Origin: Tsukamurella sp. M9C
GTDB taxonomy: Bacteria > Actinomycetota > Actinomycetes > Mycobacteriales > Mycobacteriaceae
Assembly (NCBI RefSeq): GCF_020169415.1
Contig: NZ_JAIULG010000025.1
Span: forward strand, 1-62,131
Direction of reading: 5' to 3'
DNA: 62,131 nucleotides
Under the pieces are notes generated by a model. The model was not told where the DNA came from. It did not search any database and saw nothing but the letters and a program-made list of their open reading frames with translations. Positions 17,843 to 26,889 of the stretch are shown one piece after another (positions within the stretch are counted from its first letter, which is position 1; every line of letters begins with the position of its first letter). Both the position numbers and the translations under genes were made by a program.

Positions 17843-18703
17843 GTGACAGCTGGACGGTACGCGCCGAGCCCGTCGGGCGACCTGCACGTGGGCAACCTGC
17901 GCACGGCCCTGCTCGCCTGGCTCTTCGCCCGCTCGACGGGGCGGGACTTCCTGATGCGCGTCGAGGACCTGGACACCGGGCGCACGGCCGACGGTGCCGA
18001 GGCGCGCCAGCTCGCCGACCTCGCCGCGCTGGGCCTGGACTGGGACGGCGACGTGGTGCGCCAGTCGTCGCGGACGGAGCGCTACGCGGCCGCGCTGGAG
18101 CGGCTCGACGTCTACGAGTGCTACTGCACCCGCCGGGAGATCCTCGCCGCCCCGTCGGCGCCGCACGCCCCGGAAGGCGCGTACCCGGGCACGTGCCGCG
18201 ATCTCACCGAGGCCGAGCGGGACGTGCGGCGGCGGGGGGAGCGGCCCGCGGCGGTGCGCCTGCGCGCGACCGTCGACCGGTTCACGGTGACCGACGTGCT
18301 GCACGGCGAGTTCACCGGCGCCGTCGACGATGTCGTGCTCCTCCGGGGCGACGGGACGTACGCCTACAACCTCGCCGTCGTGGTCGACGACGCCGCGCAG
18401 GGCATCGACCAGGTGGTGCGCGGCGACGACCTGCTCTCCTCCGCGCCGCGGCAGGCCTACCTGACGAGCCTGCTGGGCGGTACGCCGCCGACTTACGCCC
18501 ACGTGCCGATGGTGCTGGGGCCCACCGGCGTCCGGCTCGCCAAGCGCGACGGTGCCGTCACCCTCGCCGAGCGCGGCGGGCCGTCGGTCGTGCTGCCGGA
18601 GCTCGCCGCGAGCCTGGGGCTGCAGGGCCGCACGCCGCAGGAGATGCTCGACCGCTTCGACCCCGCGCGGCTACCGCGCGAGCCCTGGACGCTACCGCTC
18701 TGA
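17843..18703 (+). CDS. gluQ: Glutamyl-Q tRNA(Asp) synthetase
   Basis: A 286-residue truncated glutamyl-tRNA synthetase homologue that lacks the anticodon-binding domain. It attaches glutamate to the queuosine base of tRNA-Asp. HIGH-type motif [10 protein letters not shown] (about 8), zinc ligands CYC (about 93) with YPGTC (about 113), and KMSK-type motif [11 protein letters not shown] (about 232) are all present. GTG start, 9 bases after the WYL gene. Its function depends on queuosine, and a tRNA-guanine transglycosylase domain is encoded 1.3 kb away. Confidence 0.93.
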   Translation: MTAGRYAPSPSGDLHVGNLRTALLAWLFARSTGRDFLMRVEDLDTGRTADGAEARQLADLAALGLDWDGDVVRQSSRTERYAAALERLDVYECYCTRREILAAPSAPHAPEGAYPGTCRDLTEAERDVRRRGERPAAVRLRATVDRFTVTDVLHGEFTGAVDDVVLLRGDGTYAYNLAVVVDDAAQGIDQVVRGDDLLSSAPRQAYLTSLLGGTPPTYAHVPMVLGPTGVRLAKRDGAVTLAERGGPSVVLPELAASLGLQGRTPQEMLDRFDPARLPREPWTLPL

Positions 18704-18910
18704 CGCGTGCCGCCCCGCGGGTGCCTGCCCCAGGCGGGGCCGCTCGCAGATCCGCGACCCGTGCGCGCCGGGGACGCCGGCGCCGTGCCGGACGAGGTTG
18801 CCCGCCGCGACGCCGGAGGCGAACTCCCGCAACCATCCCGGGGACCGGTTCGTCGTCGTCGGGGCCGCCCGGGTGCCGCCGAAGACCTTCCTCATCTGCT
18901 GAATCCTCAT
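18692..18910 (-). CDS. Possible small basic protein (72 aa)
   Basis: A short frame starting [14 protein letters not shown], rich in Arg, Gly and Ala, lies in the 264-base gap between gluQ and the AraC regulator. A GAGG lies upstream of an internal ATG at 18895. It overlaps the end of gluQ by 12 bases. No domain is recognised, and it may be spurious. Confidence 0.3.
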   Translation of the reverse strand: MRIQQMRKVFGGTRAAPTTTNRSPGWLREFASGVAAGNLVRHGAGVPGAHGSRICERPRLGQAPAGRHASER

Positions 18911-18967
18911 GTCCCAAACGCTATCCGGGGTGCGCCGCGCCGCCCAGGTGTGCGGTGCCGGAATTCC

Positions 18968-19957
18968 TCAAGATCCGGCCACGGGCCGGGCGGAGCTGCG
19001 GCCCACCTCGCTGCCGCGGAAGCGCTCGCGGTAGGCCGTCGGCGCGAGTCCGGTCTGTCGCTTGAAGTGGTAGCGCAGCGTCTCCTCGGCGTCGAAGCCC
19101 GCCCGGCCGGTGATCACGGCGACGGAGTCGTTGGTCGTCTCCAGCAGCCGCATGGCGCGGTAGACCCGTTGCCGCATCAGCCATTCCAGCGGAGCGATGC
19201 CGGTGTACTGCCGGAACCGGCGGTGCAGGGTGCGGCGGGAGACGCCCGCGCGGGCCGCCATGTCGTCGAGGCCCTTGACCCCGCTGATGCCGTGCGCGAG
19301 CCCCTGCAGGAAGTCGGCGAAGCGCTTGTCCATGTCGGGCCGCAGGGTGTCGATGTTGACGAACTGCGACTGGTCGCCGTCGCGGTGCGGCGCGACCACC
19401 AGGCGTCGGGCGACCTCGTTCGCGGTGGCGGCGCCGTGGTCGGTGCGGATGAGGTGCAGGCACAGGTCGAGCCCCGCCGCGGAGCCCGCGCCGGTGAGCA
19501 CCGGGCCGTCCTGGATGTACAGCTCCGACGGCGTGACGTGCACCCGCGGGAAGCGGTACTGCAGCAGCCCCGCGTGCCGCCAGTGCGTCGTGGCCCGCCG
19601 GCCGTCGAGCAGGCCCGCCGCGGCGAGCGCGAAGGCGCCGGTGCAGATGGAGACGATCCGCGCGCCGTTCGCCGCCGCCGCGCGCAGCGGCTCGTGCCAC
19701 TCCGGGTTCGAATCGGTCCGCGGGTCCGAGACCGCCGTGATGATGACGGTGTCGGCGCCCGCGATCTCGTCGAGGCCGTACGCGGGCTGCAGCACGGCGC
19801 CGCCGAGCGTCCGTACCCCGTCGGCCGGGCCGCAGCCGCGCACGTCGTACCCGAGCGACGGGAGGTCGTTCCACTCGAAGCTCAGCGCCTCGAGCACGGT
19901 GCCGTACTCGAGCATCGTCATCCCGTCGCAGACGGGCAGCGCCACCACGTGGGACAT
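18968..19957 (-). CDS. GlxA-type AraC regulator (DJ-1/PfpI + HTH_18)
   Basis: A 329-residue regulator. The N-terminal DJ-1/PfpI-like domain (about 1-180) has the elbow VSICTGAFALAAAGLLDGR. The C-terminal AraC domain (about 215-315) has SRRTLHRRFRQYTGIAPLEWL and the second helix-turn-helix AGFDAEETLRYHFKRQTG. The family senses small amines or other metabolites. AGGA precedes the start. It has a homologue at 47839-48804. Confidence 0.93.
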   Translation of the reverse strand: MSHVVALPVCDGMTMLEYGTVLEALSFEWNDLPSLGYDVRGCGPADGVRTLGGAVLQPAYGLDEIAGADTVIITAVSDPRTDSNPEWHEPLRAAAANGARIVSICTGAFALAAAGLLDGRRATTHWRHAGLLQYRFPRVHVTPSELYIQDGPVLTGAGSAAGLDLCLHLIRTDHGAATANEVARRLVVAPHRDGDQSQFVNIDTLRPDMDKRFADFLQGLAHGISGVKGLDDMAARAGVSRRTLHRRFRQYTGIAPLEWLMRQRVYRAMRLLETTNDSVAVITGRAGFDAEETLRYHFKRQTGLAPTAYRERFRGSEVGRSSARPVAGS

Positions 19958-19991
19958 GTCCGAATCCTACGGGGCGGCGGGCCCCCGCGGC

Positions 19992-22900
19992 CTAGTCGGA
20001 CTTGGCGAGGTGCTGCTGGGTGCCCTTGTAGTAGCGACCCAGGAACTCCTCCTTGAAGTCCCAGTACGTGCCGTCGAGCATCGACTGCCGGATCTTCGCG
20101 ACCAGGGAGACGATGAACTGCTCGTTGTGGATGGTGGCCAGCGTGGCCGCGAGGCCCTCCTTCGCCTTGAACAGGTGATGGATGTACGCGCGGGTGTACT
20201 GCGAGGTGTAGTTCTGCGTCTCCGGGTCCAGCGGGCGGAAGTCCGTCTTGAACCGCGAATTGGTCACGTTGTAGCGGCCGTCGAGCGAGTAGATCGCGCC
20301 GTTGCGGGCCACCCGCGACGGCGAGACGCAGTCGAAGGTGTCGATGCCCTGCTCGACCGCGGCGAAGATGTCGTCCGGCTCGGAGATGCCCAGCAGGTGC
20401 TTCGGCCGGTCCTCCTCGAGCTCCTGGTTCACCCAGCGCACGATGGTCGACAGGTTCGCCTTCTCCAGCGCGCCGCCGATGCCGTAGCCGCCGAAGCCGA
20501 GTCCGCCGGAGAGCCGGTCCTCCTCGCTCAGCGCGCGCAGGTCACGGGCCGCCTTGCGGCGCAGGTCCTCGTACTGCGCGCCCTGCACGACGCCCCACAA
20601 CGAGATCGCGTCCCGCCGCTGCGCGGTGAGCCAGTTGTGCTCGGAGAGGCAGCGCCGCGCCCACAGGCGGGTGCGCTCCAGCGACTCCACCTGGTACGCG
20701 CGGCTGTTGTGCAGCGTCGTCAGCTCGTCGAAGGCGAAGATGACGTCGGCGCCCAGCTGATGCTGGATCTGCATCGACACCTCGGGCGTGAACCGGTGCT
20801 CGGTGCCGTCGAGGTGACTCAGGAAGGTCACGCCGTCGTCGTCGACGCGGGAGAGCCGGTCCTTGCCCTCGGCGATCGCGTCGTCACCCTGCAGCTCCTC
20901 GCCGCCGGTCATGTCGATGACCTTCTTGAACCCGGAGCCGAGCGACATCACCTGGAAGCCACCGGAATCGGTGAAGGTGGGGCCGTCCCAGTTCATGAAC
21001 GCACCGAGGCCGCCGGCCTGCTCCACGATCTCCGGGCCGGGCTGCAGGTACAGGTGGTAGGCGTTCGCCAGCACCGCCTGCGCGCCCAGCTCCGAGACCG
21101 CCTCGGGCAGCACCGTCTTCACCGTGGCCTTGGTGCCGACGGGGATGAAGGCGGGGGTGAGCATCTCGCCGTGCGGCGTGAGCAGCCGGCCGGCGCGGCC
21201 GAGCGGACCGTCGGGGCCCTCGAGGCGCCCCTCGATCTCGAACCGCGTGGGGTCGCTGATGTGCTCGCTCTGCAGCCGCGTGCGGCTCGTCATCGAGCGG
21301 TAGTCGGAGCGCAGCGCGCTGAGCTCTGCCGCGATCGCCTTGTTCTGCTCGCGCAGCTGGGCGATCTCGTCGCGGGTGCGGTCGCGGGCGACGATCGGGC
21401 CGGTCGCGGTCTGGTCCGGGCGCGGGACGCCGGGCCGTGCGACCGGGTACTCGCCGGTGTCCGGCGCGACCGTATCCGGTGCCGCGGTGGCCACCTGTTC
21501 CGTGTCGGCGTACACGGGCGCCTGCTCGGTGACGTGCTCGTCGTCCTTGCCGAGGGGCACCAGCGGCACGGGCACCGTCGGTGCGGCCGTGGGGAGCTCG
21601 GCGCCGTTGGCGTGGCCGTTGGCGTGGCCGTTCACGCCGGCCTGCGCGACCCGCGCCTTGCCGCGGGCGTGCACGTCGGTCGCGCCGGCGGCGACGAGCT
21701 GCTCGGTCGGGACCGGGATCTCGGCCGTGGTCTGCGCGGGGATCGCGGCGGTGTCGGCGTTCGCGTCGCCGCGGCCGAGCTGGGCGACGAGCGCCTCTCC
21801 CTCGATGTCGACGTTGGGCAGGATCTTGTCGAGCCACTTCGGCAGCCACCATGCCCACTTACCGAGGAGCATCATCACCGACGGGATGATCACCAGGCGC
21901 ACCACGAAGGCGTCCAGCAGCACGGCGGCGGCGAGGCCGAAGCCGATCTCCTTGATGAAGACCTGTTCGTTGAGGATGAACGAGGCGAAGACCGAGATCA
22001 TGATGATCGCCGCGGCGGTCACGACGCGGGCGCCGTACTGCACGCCCGTCACCACGGACTGCGTGGCGTCGCCGGTGTGCACGAATTCCTCGCGCATCCG
22101 GGAGACGAGGAAGACCTGGTAGTCCATCGCGAGGCCGAAAACGATGCCGATCATGAAGATCGGCAGGAACGAGACCAACGGCTGCGTGTTGTCGATGAGG
22201 CCGAGGGCACCGTCGGTGAAGATCGCGGAGGTCACGCCGAACGTCGCGACCACGGACAGCAGGAAGCCCAGCGCGGCCGTGAGCGGCACCAGGATCGAGC
22301 GGAAGGCGACGAGCAGCAGCAGGAACGCCAGCCCGACGACGATCGCCAGGTACTTGGGCAGCGCGTTCTTGTTGAGCTCCTCCGAGATGTCCATCTCGAT
22401 GGCGGTGCTGCCCGCGACGCCGAGGTCCACGCCGAGCCGCGCCTTCGTGCCGGCCTCGCCGTTGACCATGGTGCGGAGCTTGGTCACCAGGGTCTTCGTT
22501 TCGTCGTCGTTCGGCCCGGACTTGGGCGTCACGATGATCGTGGCCGCCGCGTTGTCCGCCGCGAGCTGCGCGATCTGCGCGTTCGCGATCAGCGGCGCGA
22601 TGTTGGGGTTGCTGTTCAGTTGGTCGACGATCTGCTTGTAGGCGCCGAGGCGCTGGTTGGGCTGGGCCCCGGCACCGTCGACCGCGACGAGGAGGGTGCC
22701 GTTGGCGCCCTTGCCCCAGGCGTCGGAGATCAGGTCGTAGGCCTGGCGCTCCGATGTGCTCTTCTCGCTCATGCCCGAGCCGGGCAGGGCGGTCTTCATG
22801 TCCTTCATCGGGATGGCGAGGATGCCGAGGACGGCGACACCCGCGACGAGGGTGACGACGGGGACCTTCTTCACCAGGTTGGCCCAGCGCAGGCCGTTGG

Positions 22901-24149
22901 CGACGCGGCCCTCGCCCTGGTCGGTGTCCTGCGGGTGCAGGCCCTTGACCCGGCCGGCGAAGACCTTGGAGCCGAACAGGCCGAGCAGGGCAGGGAGCAG
23001 GGTCAGCGCGACGATGACGGCGATGAACACGCCCCACGCGGCGGCGACGCCCATCTGGCCGAGGAAGTCCATGCCGATGAAGGCCAGCGCGGCGAGCGCG
23101 ATGATCACCGTCAGGCCGGCGAAGATCACGGCGGTGCCGGCCGTGCCCACGGCGATGCCCGCGGCCTCGGCCCGCTGCTCCTTGGTGGTGGCGCCCAGGC
23201 GCCGGAGTTCGTGCCGGTATCTCGAGACGATGAACAGGGCGTAGTCGATGGTGACGGCCAGGCCGATCATCGACGTCAGCACCGTCGGGAAGGTACCGAG
23301 CTCGACGAAGTGGGTGGCGATCATGACGCCGCCGATGGCCACGGGGACCGCGATGATCGCGTTGATCAGCGGCAGGCCCCACGCGACGAGCGAGGCGAAG
23401 GTGATGATCAGCACGATCGCGGCGACGATCATGCCGATGATCTCGCTGGTCATGCCCATGTCCTCGGCGCCGCGGGCGGCGGAACCGTCGGCCTCGACCT
23501 GCAGGGTGCCGTTCGACGCGGCCTCGCCGGCCTCGCGGGCCTTCTTGATGTCCTCGGAGAGGGTGTCCGGGAGCTCCGTGACCTTGCCGATGAAGTTCAC
23601 GGTGATCTTGGCGGTCTTGCCGTCGGGGCTCACCGACGAGGTGGCCGCCGCGTCGGCGTCCTTCTGCGCCTGCGTCTTGGTCGACGCGATGTCCTTGCCC
23701 TGCGCCGTCATCGTCTCGAGCTTCGAGCGCTGGTCCGGGGTGAGGGCGTTCGTGTCCAGCTTGCCCGTCGGGTTGTGCAGCAGCTCGGGGTCCTGCACCA
23801 CGGAGACCTTCCGGCCGTCCTCGTCCTTGGTGAGGTTCTTGATGTCGGCGATGGTCCGGTCGATGCCCGCCGCGGCCGCCGGATCGGTGAGCTTGCCGTC
23901 CTTGGTGTGGAAGACGATGGTCGCCGAGGCGGTGGTGAACGGGTCGCCGCCGTTGTCGCCGAAGTTCGCGGAGACGATGTCCGTCGCCTTCGCCGAGGGC
24001 AGGCCCGGCAGCGAGAAGTTGTCGACCGTGGGCTTGCTGAGCAGCGCGCCGCCCGCAAGCATGCCGACGAAGATCAGCAGCCAGGCCGCGATGACTTTGA
24101 AACGATTGAGGTAGGCGAACCTCCCCAGCCGGTACAGGAACAGTGCCAT
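19992..24149 (-). CDS. MMPL/RND transporter fused in frame to tRNA-guanine transglycosylase
   Basis: One frame of 1385 codons encodes two proteins normally separate. Residues 1 to about 770 form an MMPL/RND transporter: MALFLYRLGRFAYLNRFK start, about 12 membrane helices, two periplasmic domains. Residues about 770-952 are a polar Ala/Pro/Thr linker ending in a coiled coil (RDEIAQLREQNKAIAAELSAL). Residues about 953-1385 are a full-length Tgt. It has Asp1061 in FTDSGGFQ, nucleophile Asp1273 in DTFDCVSPSRVARNG and the helix YTRAYIHHLFKAKEGLA. The zinc cysteines are replaced (T1311, N1313, S1316). ATG at 24149 has GGAG upstream. The internal ATG at 21293 (MTSRTRLQ) has no visible ribosome site, so a true fusion seems likelier than two genes. 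Confidence 0.85.
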   Translation of the reverse strand: MALFLYRLGRFAYLNRFKVIAAWLLIFVGMLAGGALLSKPTVDNFSLPGLPSAKATDIVSANFGDNGGDPFTTASATIVFHTKDGKLTDPAAAAGIDRTIADIKNLTKDEDGRKVSVVQDPELLHNPTGKLDTNALTPDQRSKLETMTAQGKDIASTKTQAQKDADAAATSSVSPDGKTAKITVNFIGKVTELPDTLSEDIKKAREAGEAASNGTLQVEADGSAARGAEDMGMTSEIIGMIVAAIVLIITFASLVAWGLPLINAIIAVPVAIGGVMIATHFVELGTFPTVLTSMIGLAVTIDYALFIVSRYRHELRRLGATTKEQRAEAAGIAVGTAGTAVIFAGLTVIIALAALAFIGMDFLGQMGVAAAWGVFIAVIVALTLLPALLGLFGSKVFAGRVKGLHPQDTDQGEGRVANGLRWANLVKKVPVVTLVAGVAVLGILAIPMKDMKTALPGSGMSEKSTSERQAYDLISDAWGKGANGTLLVAVDGAGAQPNQRLGAYKQIVDQLNSNPNIAPLIANAQIAQLAADNAAATIIVTPKSGPNDDETKTLVTKLRTMVNGEAGTKARLGVDLGVAGSTAIEMDISEELNKNALPKYLAIVVGLAFLLLLVAFRSILVPLTAALGFLLSVVATFGVTSAIFTDGALGLIDNTQPLVSFLPIFMIGIVFGLAMDYQVFLVSRMREEFVHTGDATQSVVTGVQYGARVVTAAAIIMISVFASFILNEQVFIKEIGFGLAAAVLLDAFVVRLVIIPSVMMLLGKWAWWLPKWLDKILPNVDIEGEALVAQLGRGDANADTAAIPAQTTAEIPVPTEQLVAAGATDVHARGKARVAQAGVNGHANGHANGAELPTAAPTVPVPLVPLGKDDEHVTEQAPVYADTEQVATAAPDTVAPDTGEYPVARPGVPRPDQTATGPIVARDRTRDEIAQLREQNKAIAAELSALRSDYRSMTSRTRLQSEHISDPTRFEIEGRLEGPDGPLGRAGRLLTPHGEMLTPAFIPVGTKATVKTVLPEAVSELGAQAVLANAYHLYLQPGPEIVEQAGGLGAFMNWDGPTFTDSGGFQVMSLGSGFKKVIDMTGGEELQGDDAIAEGKDRLSRVDDDGVTFLSHLDGTEHRFTPEVSMQIQHQLGADVIFAFDELTTLHNSRAYQVESLERTRLWARRCLSEHNWLTAQRRDAISLWGVVQGAQYEDLRRKAARDLRALSEEDRLSGGLGFGGYGIGGALEKANLSTIVRWVNQELEEDRPKHLLGISEPDDIFAAVEQGIDTFDCVSPSRVARNGAIYSLDGRYNVTNSRFKTDFRPLDPETQNYTSQYTRAYIHHLFKAKEGLAATLATIHNEQFIVSLVAKIRQSMLDGTYWDFKEEFLGRYYKGTQQHLAKSD

Positions 24150-24292
24150 GCGAGTCACTCCGAGTCGTCGAGGCGCGACGGGCTGCGCGATGCGGGTCGT
24201 GTTCGAGTGTACCGATCGTTGCCGCCCGCAATAATGTCGCTGACCGGCACTTTTGTGAGGCTCATCACCGAAACGCGGGTAGCGTGCAGGGC

Positions 24293-24682
24293 ATGACCGC
24301 ATTTCAGCACTTCGCAACGCCTGTCACAGCCGTCGCAACTGCAACAGTGTGCGGCCTGCTCCTCGCGGGCTGCGGCAGTTCGTCCGACCCCGCACCCGCG
24401 CCGTCGGGCGCACCGTCGGCCACGGCGACGGTGGCCGAGACCCGCGCCGAGATGTGCGGGCAGACCCGCGGCCCCGACGGGGCCCTGTACGTCCACGCGC
24501 TCGGCACCGTGAAGGTGGACTGCGCCGAGGCGATGCGCGTCGCGAACGCCTTCGGCCCGCAGATCGCGATGGCGAAGCCCGTCACCGTGGACGGCTGGAA
24601 CTGCACCTTCCCGCAGACCCCCGGGATGCTCGCGCGCTGCGACAGCGGCGACAAGGCGATCGGCTTCTTCAGCTCCCACTGA
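24293..24682 (+). CDS. Small lipoprotein with four conserved-looking cysteines
   Basis: A 129-residue lipoprotein with lipobox LLAGC (Cys at about 28) and a Ser/Pro/Ala-rich spacer. The compact domain has cysteines in EMCGQ, VDCAEA, NCTFPQ and ARCDSG, suggesting two disulphides. ATG at 24293 gives the signal peptide. The family is not recognised. The gene converges with the NAT-like gene, overlapping its end by 14 bases. Confidence 0.75.
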   Translation: MTAFQHFATPVTAVATATVCGLLLAGCGSSSDPAPAPSGAPSATATVAETRAEMCGQTRGPDGALYVHALGTVKVDCAEAMRVANAFGPQIAMAKPVTVDGWNCTFPQTPGMLARCDSGDKAIGFFSSH

Positions 24683-25508
24683 CCGCCGCGAGCGCGGCGG
24701 CCTCGTCCTCGGGCAGGTCGATCGCGAAGGTCGCGGCCAGGATCGCCTGACGGTCCGCCGCCGCGTACGGCATGGACTCCTTGAACCCGTCGGGGCGGGT
24801 GGTGATCACCGCGTCGCGCGTGAGCACGTGCCGCTCGCCGGGCCGGTTGACCACCGCCATGAGCCGCCCGCGGAAGGGCGAGTGCGGCGAGGTCGCGACG
24901 TAGAAGTTGGTCATCCGCAGGTCCGACCACGTGCGGTCGGTGAGCGCGAACCGGTACTGCGGCCGCCACTGGTGGGCCGAGCTCGGGTCGAGGAAGTCGA
25001 GCTGCCACTCCTCGGCGAAGCCGACGGTCGACGCCGTGAGCCGGTATCGCCAGCCGTCGGCGTCCTGCTCGAGGCCGCTCTCCAGCCGCAGCGGCGCGAG
25101 CGGGACCGCGCCGAAGCCGACCTCGGCGAGGTGCGGCGCACCGTCGACCTCGACGACGAGCAGGGCGTGCGTGCTCGCGGAGGGGCGGCCGTCGACCAGC
25201 ACGCGGCCCGACGCGGCGCCGAACCGGAAGCCCGTGCGCTGCAAGACCGCGGCCAGGAGCGGGACGTGGCCCGTGCAGCCGTAACCGCGGCGGCCGCCGA
25301 TCATGCGCCGCTGCAGCGCGCCGACAGTGAGGTCGCCGGGAATCCCGCGGACGGCGTCGAAGTTCTCCCACGGCAGGGTCGTCGCGTGCGCCCGGACCAG
25401 CGTGGACAGGCCGGCGAGGTCGGGCGCGGGCGGGGCGCTGAGGCCGACGCGCTCCAGGTACCGCGGCAGGTCGAGGGCGGGCGCGCCCCAGGCACCGTCG
25501 TCGTTCAT
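24669..25508 (-). CDS. Arylamine N-acetyltransferase-like enzyme
   Basis: A 279-residue member of the NAT family, which uses acyl-CoA and a Cys-His-Asp triad. LPWENFDAVRG (about 45) and GGRRGYGC (Cys78) are diagnostic. His114 lies in STHALLVV. The third residue is Glu129 (AEVGFG), where the family has Asp (VDVGFG). The motif around the cysteine (GCTGH) also differs from the usual GGYCFE. ATG at 25508 has GAGGGGG upstream and is preferred to the ATG ten codons earlier. It may have altered activity. Confidence 0.8.
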   Translation of the reverse strand: MNDDGAWGAPALDLPRYLERVGLSAPPAPDLAGLSTLVRAHATTLPWENFDAVRGIPGDLTVGALQRRMIGGRRGYGCTGHVPLLAAVLQRTGFRFGAASGRVLVDGRPSASTHALLVVEVDGAPHLAEVGFGAVPLAPLRLESGLEQDADGWRYRLTASTVGFAEEWQLDFLDPSSAHQWRPQYRFALTDRTWSDLRMTNFYVATSPHSPFRGRLMAVVNRPGERHVLTRDAVITTRPDGFKESMPYAAADRQAILAATFAIDLPEDEAAALAAVSGS

Positions 25509-25619
25509 CGTTTCCCCCTCGAAGGATCCCGCGACCATCGTGCCTCACCCGTGCGGACTACGCAGGTCCACCCGCGCGGGTGATCCGCCGCCGCGGGCTC
25601 CGTCCCTAGCGTTCCCCGT

Positions 25620-26309
25620 ATGAAGAAACTGCTGGTGGGCGCCCTGCTGGTGCTCGTCTTCCTCGCCTACTCCCTTCCTCCCTACCTGACGGGCGGCAGC
25701 CGCGTCCCGCTCGACGATCAGCCGAACTGGTACTACGGGCTGCTGGTCGGGCACATCCTGCTCGGGTCCGTGGCCATGCTCGCCGGGCTGGTGCAGCTGG
25801 GGCGTCGCTGGTTCGCGAAGTACCACTGGATCGCCGGCCGGATCTACGTCGCGTGCGCGCTGCCCGTCGGGCTCGCGGCCATCGCGATCGGCACCGTGAC
25901 GCCCTTCGGGCCGGTGAACGCCGCGTCCAACGTCACGCTGGGCTCGCTGATGCTGCTGTTCACGGCGCTCGGCGTCCGCGCGATCGTGGGCGGCGACGTG
26001 GCCGCCCACCGGCGCTGGATGCTGCGCAGCGCGGCGCTCATGTACTCGGTGATCATCAACCGGATCCTGGGGCCGATCATCTTCTTGGTCCTCGATGCCG
26101 CCGGGGCACCCAGCTCGATGACCGACGCCGTGGGCCCCGCGCTCGTCGCCTGGCCGAGCTGGCTGATCGCGATCGGCTTCTGCGAGTGGTGGCTGCGGCG
26201 CACCCCGCCGAAGCGGCGCCGTGTGGCGGGCACGCCGGCCCGGAACGGAGAAGACCCTCTCCGACCGGGGTCGGAGAGGGTCTCTCTCGGCGGTGGCGGA
26301 GGGATTTGA
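25620..26309 (+). CDS. DUF2306 membrane protein
   Basis: A 229-residue protein with about six membrane helices and the family motif AAHRRWMLRSAALMY (about 123). LVGHILLGSVAMLAGLVQL and WIAGRIY are typical of DUF2306. The last 30 residues are low-complexity: the frame runs through a perfect terminator hairpin and stops inside the 3' end of tRNA-Ser(CGA) on the opposite strand. Function unknown. Confidence 0.78.
   Translation: MKKLLVGALLVLVFLAYSLPPYLTGGSRVPLDDQPNWYYGLLVGHILLGSVAMLAGLVQLGRRWFAKYHWIAGRIYVACALPVGLAAIAIGTVTPFGPVNAASNVTLGSLMLLFTALGVRAIVGGDVAAHRRWMLRSAALMYSVIINRILGPIIFLVLDAAGAPSSMTDAVGPALVAWPSWLIAIGFCEWWLRRTPPKRRRVAGTPARNGEDPLRPGSERVSLGGGGGI
26252..26283 (-). terminator. Terminator of tRNA-Ser(CGA), inside the DUF2306 3' end
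   Basis: A perfect 13-bp stem AGACCCTCTCCGA / TCGGAGAGGGTCT with a 6-base loop starts 8 bases after the tRNA 3' end on the minus strand, followed by TCTCC. Confidence 0.75.
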
Positions 26310-26378
26310 ACCCTCGGTACGGGGTTACCGCACACAGCATTTCGAGTGCTGCACCTTCGGCCGCTCGGACACGCCACC
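26291..26378 (-). tRNA. tRNA-Ser(CGA)
   Basis: Class II tRNA with acceptor GGTGGCG / CGCCACC, anticodon stem CAGCA/TGCTG, loop CTCGAAA with anticodon CGA, a long variable arm and T-loop TTCAAAT. CCA not encoded. Confidence 0.95.
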
Positions 26379-26424
26379 GTCGGAGTACTTTACCGGAAGT
26401 CACCCCGGGAGATAAATCGGCTGG

Positions 26425-26889
26425 TCAGGACCGGTGCGGCTGGAAGAACCGGTGCAGCAGCGCCGCGCACTCCGCCTCCCGGACCCCGCCGCGCACCGTC
26501 ACTCGATGGGTGACGCGGGGGTCGCGGACCACGTCCCACACGGAACCGACGGCCCCGGTCTTGGGCTCGAAGGCGCCGAAGACGAGGTGGCCGATGCGGG
26601 CCGAGACCAGCGCGCCGGCGCACATGGCGCAGGGCTCCAGGGTGACGGCCAGGGTGCAGCCCTCGAGCCGCCAGCCGTCGCCGAACCGCGTGGCGGCCTC
26701 GCGGATCGCGAGGATCTCCGCGTGGGCGGTCGGGTCGCCCAGCGCCTCCCGGCGGTTCCCCGCCAGCGCGAGCACGGCACCGTCGGGCGCGATGACGGCG
26801 GCGCCGACGGGGACGTCGTCGGGCCCCGCGAGGCCCGCGGCCTCCAGGGCGGCGCCCATGGCCGCGCGTTCGGCGTCGAGCAGTGCCAC
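26425..26889 (-). CDS. tadA: tRNA-specific adenosine deaminase
   Basis: A 154-residue zinc deaminase that converts A34 to inosine in tRNA-Arg(ACG), a gene for which lies at 39389-39461. HAEILAIREA (zinc ligand and proton shuttle) and TLEPCAMCAGAL (PCxxC) are present. The start is a GTG sharing one base with the TAG of the upstream gene (TAGTG). Same order as Rv3752c/Rv3753c in M. tuberculosis. Confidence 0.93.
   Translation of the reverse strand: MALLDAERAAMGAALEAAGLAGPDDVPVGAAVIAPDGAVLALAGNRREALGDPTAHAEILAIREAATRFGDGWRLEGCTLAVTLEPCAMCAGALVSARIGHLVFGAFEPKTGAVGSVWDVVRDPRVTHRVTVRGGVREAECAALLHRFFQPHRS

Noticed and set aside
19197-24296. A 1699-codon open frame opposite the MMPL-Tgt gene
   Set aside because: Mirror frame of a long GC-rich gene; its translation is rich in Arg/Gly/His/Asp with no domains, while the minus frame shows clear MMPL and Tgt motifs.
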